A stretch of 7,289 nt of DNA, taken from NCBI GenBank assembly GCA_030147335.1, contig JASKZZ010000166.1, forward strand, positions 1-7,289, written 5' to 3'. The DNA comes from Herpetosiphonaceae bacterium. Lineage in GTDB: Bacteria > Chloroflexota > Chloroflexia > Chloroflexales > Kallotenuaceae. Shown one piece after another: positions 6,659 through 7,289 of this stretch; position 1 is the stretch's first letter; each line of letters starts with the position of its first letter. The notes under the pieces were generated by a model that did no database searches, was not told the DNA's origin, and was given only the letters and a program-made list of their open reading frames with translations. The position numbers and the translations under genes were made by a program.

Positions 6659-6665
6659 ATCGCGG

Positions 6666-6691
6666 CTGTCAACAAATGAAGTTTGTGGCAG
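6666..6691 (+). other. hairpin at the start of the P1 transcript
   Basis: CTG-C-ACAAA (within 6666-6676) can pair with TTTGT-G-CAG (6682-6691), giving nine Watson-Crick pairs with one bulge and one A/G mismatch around the loop TGAAG. It would form in RNA only from P1, immediately after initiation. No function can be assigned. Confidence 0.4.
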
Positions 6692-6729
6692 AACTATGAA
6701 ATCGGCAAAACAAGTCTTAGAAATTAGAC

Positions 6730-6758
6730 TTGACAACGGAAAATGTAGATGGTACACT
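6730..6758 (+). promoter_or_regulatory. rrn P2: rRNA promoter P2
   Basis: A perfect -35 TTGACA (6730-6735), a 17-base spacer and TACACT (6753-6758). The -10 is exactly 100 bases from that of P1. AT-rich sequence (6709-6728) precedes the -35 and could act as an UP element. The predicted first base is near G6765, again in GCTGTC, giving a leader of about 185 bases to 16S. Confidence 0.8.
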
Positions 6759-6785
6759 TCCGTAGCTGTCGAAACAACAGTTAAC

Positions 6786-6808
6786 TGTCTAGCTCATTCG
6801 AGCAGACA
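6786..6808 (+). other. leader hairpin
   Basis: TGTCT-GCTC (6786-6795, A6791 bulged) pairs with GAGC-AGACA (6800-6808): nine pairs around the loop ATTC. It abuts the next pairing arm at 6809. Confidence 0.55.
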
Positions 6809-6874
6809 CCGACAATAGACATCGTATCGAGTGGTCGCCTTCAAGCACCCTCGATTTTTTGTCGCCATTGTCGG
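6809..6874 (+). other. long-range pairing enclosing the terminator-like hairpin
   Basis: CCGACAAT (6809-6816) and ATTGTCGG (6867-6874) are perfectly complementary over 8 bp and bracket the hairpin at 6826-6855 and its T-run. Pairing would make a closed domain in the leader RNA. Confidence 0.5.
6826..6860 (+). terminator. intrinsic-terminator-like hairpin inside the rRNA leader
   Basis: ATCGAG-GGT (6826-6835, T6832 bulged) pairs with ACC-CTCGAT (6847-6855): nine pairs, 11-base loop, then a run of six T (6855-6860, the first also pairing in the stem). The form is that of a Rho-independent terminator on the plus strand. It lies downstream of both rRNA promoters and 90 bases before 16S, so it would have to be overcome, or act as an attenuator or spacer structure. 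Confidence 0.6.
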
Positions 6875-6903
6875 CATTGCACCTGACCAACTGATGTGTG
6901 TGC

Positions 6904-6929
6904 TGCGGCGTCGCGCGTGCGACGTCGCG
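6904..6929 (+). other. strong GC-rich leader hairpin
   Basis: The arms 6904-6914 and 6919-6929 pair over 11 bp, including two G-U type pairs, around a GCGT loop; the core is CGTCGC and GCGACG. It is the most stable element in the leader by inspection and sits 20 bases before 16S. Confidence 0.65.
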
Positions 6930-6948
6930 GGAGAGTGAACACTCTTCC
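6929..6948 (+). other. hairpin abutting the 16S 5' end
   Basis: GGGAGAGT and ACTCTTCC pair over eight positions (one G-U) with a GAAC loop, ending one or two bases before the mature 16S start. It may guide 5' maturation, or its arms may instead pair with sequence downstream of 16S outside the window. Confidence 0.5.
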
Positions 6949-6949
6949 A

Positions 6950-7289
6950 TATTTGACGAGTTTGATCCTGGCTCAGGATCAACGCTGGCGGCGTGCCTAA
7001 TGCATGCAAGTCGCACGGACGACCTTCGGGTGGTCAGTGGCGAACGGCTGAGGAACACGTGCGTATCTGCCTTCTCGTGGGGAATAACGGGTGGAAACAC
7101 CCGCTAATACCGCGTACGCTTGCTGCGGCAAGGAAAGCCCTTCGGGGCGCGGGGAGAGGAGCGCGCGGCCCATCAGGTAGATGGCGGGGTAATGGCCCAC
7201 CATGCCGGTGACGGGTCGCTGGTCTGTGAGGATGACCAGCCAGACTGGGACTGCGACACGGCCCAGACACCTACGGGTGGCAGCAGCAA
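6950..7289 (+). rRNA. rrs: 16S ribosomal RNA, 5' part, cut by window end
   Basis: GAGTTTGATCCTGGCTCAG aligns with E. coli 16S positions near 9-27, which places base 1 at about 6950. The sequence continues colinearly through GGCGGCGTGCCTAATGCATG, CACTGG-type and GACACGGCCCAGAC segments to GGTGGCAGCAGCAA, about E. coli position 360. Notable variants are ACACCTACGGGTGGCAGC at the general bacterial probe site (both strands of the helix changed together) and GGACTGCGACACGG where GGACTGAGACACGG is usual. The first variable loop is short (GACGACCTTCGGGTGGTC). CTAATGCATGCAAGTCG is common in Chloroflexota. The exact 5' end is by analogy, within a few bases. The gene continues past the window. Confidence 0.97.

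Larger units (their letters stand above)
6765..6949 (+). other. structured 5' leader of the rRNA operon
   Basis: This gene-free leader runs from the predicted P2 start to mature 16S. In order it holds the 12-bp palindrome ACAGTTAACTGT (6777-6788), a bulged hairpin (6786-6808), an 8-bp pairing arm (6809-6816), a terminator-like hairpin with T-run (6826-6860), the matching arm (6867-6874), a strong GC hairpin (6904-6929) and a last hairpin (6929-6948) ending at the 16S boundary. I found no convincing boxA sequence by eye. Short open frames crossing it lack family features and ribosome-binding sites. Confidence 0.7.

Noticed and set aside
6588..6818. Plus-strand 76-codon frame crossing both rRNA promoters.
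   Set aside because: It begins inside hom, covers both -35/-10 pairs and has no recognisable domain; the promoter reading explains the sequence better.
6868..6905. A third rRNA promoter after the terminator-like hairpin (TTGTCG or TTGCAC as -35).
   Set aside because: No acceptable -10 hexamer occurs 16-18 bases downstream of either.
6789..7270. Minus- and plus-strand frames of 68-103 codons across the leader and 16S gene.
   Set aside because: They overlap structural RNA, whose base pairing and conservation explain the sequence; such frames are a common source of false annotations.
1..7289. Mobile element, CRISPR array, toxin-antitoxin or defence system.
   Set aside because: No transposase, integrase, direct-repeat array or small paired genes are visible; the genes are ordinary metabolic and glycan genes beside an rRNA operon.

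Overview
The window looks like an ordinary chromosomal segment of a Chloroflexota bacterium, possibly class Chloroflexia. The taxonomic call rests on the 16S rRNA start at the right end. It has the CTAATGCATGCAAGTCG stretch and the variant helix ACACCTACGGGTGGCAGC in place of the common ACTCCTACGGGAGGCAGC. Base composition is roughly balanced by eye. The phylum is an inference from remembered signatures and was not checked by alignment.

Layout: (1) Positions 1-1460, plus strand: the 3' part of a family III (CaiB/BaiF-type) CoA-transferase, overlapped by 4 bases by an APH/choline-kinase-fold phosphotransferase whose usual catalytic Asp is a Gln. (2) Positions 1504-3837, minus strand: two GT4-type glycosyltransferases in one probable transcription unit, convergent with the first pair. 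(3) Positions 3838-3977: a divergent promoter region. Two extended -10 elements point away from each other and are the arms of one inverted repeat. (4) Positions 3978-6613, plus strand: a tight cluster of fabZ (3-hydroxyacyl-ACP dehydratase), a family 9 (heptosyltransferase-like) glycosyltransferase and a homoserine dehydrogenase, with a 3-base gap and then a 1-base overlap. (5) Positions 6614-6949: a gene-free stretch holding two matching rRNA promoters exactly 100 bp apart and a heavily base-paired leader, including a terminator-like hairpin downstream of both promoters. (6) From about 6950 to the end: the first ~340 bases of 16S rRNA.

How the genes fit together: the two GT4 enzymes and the GT9 enzyme suggest cell-surface or lipid-linked glycan assembly. 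fabZ supplies fatty-acid elongation, and the shared regulatory region could coordinate it with the GT4 pair. The homoserine dehydrogenase (threonine/methionine branch) is transcriptionally linked but not pathway-linked in any obvious way. No mobile element, CRISPR array, tRNA or defence system is visible, and no gene here is clearly a new system. The most unusual material is non-coding: the divergent promoter palindrome and the rRNA promoter/leader architecture.
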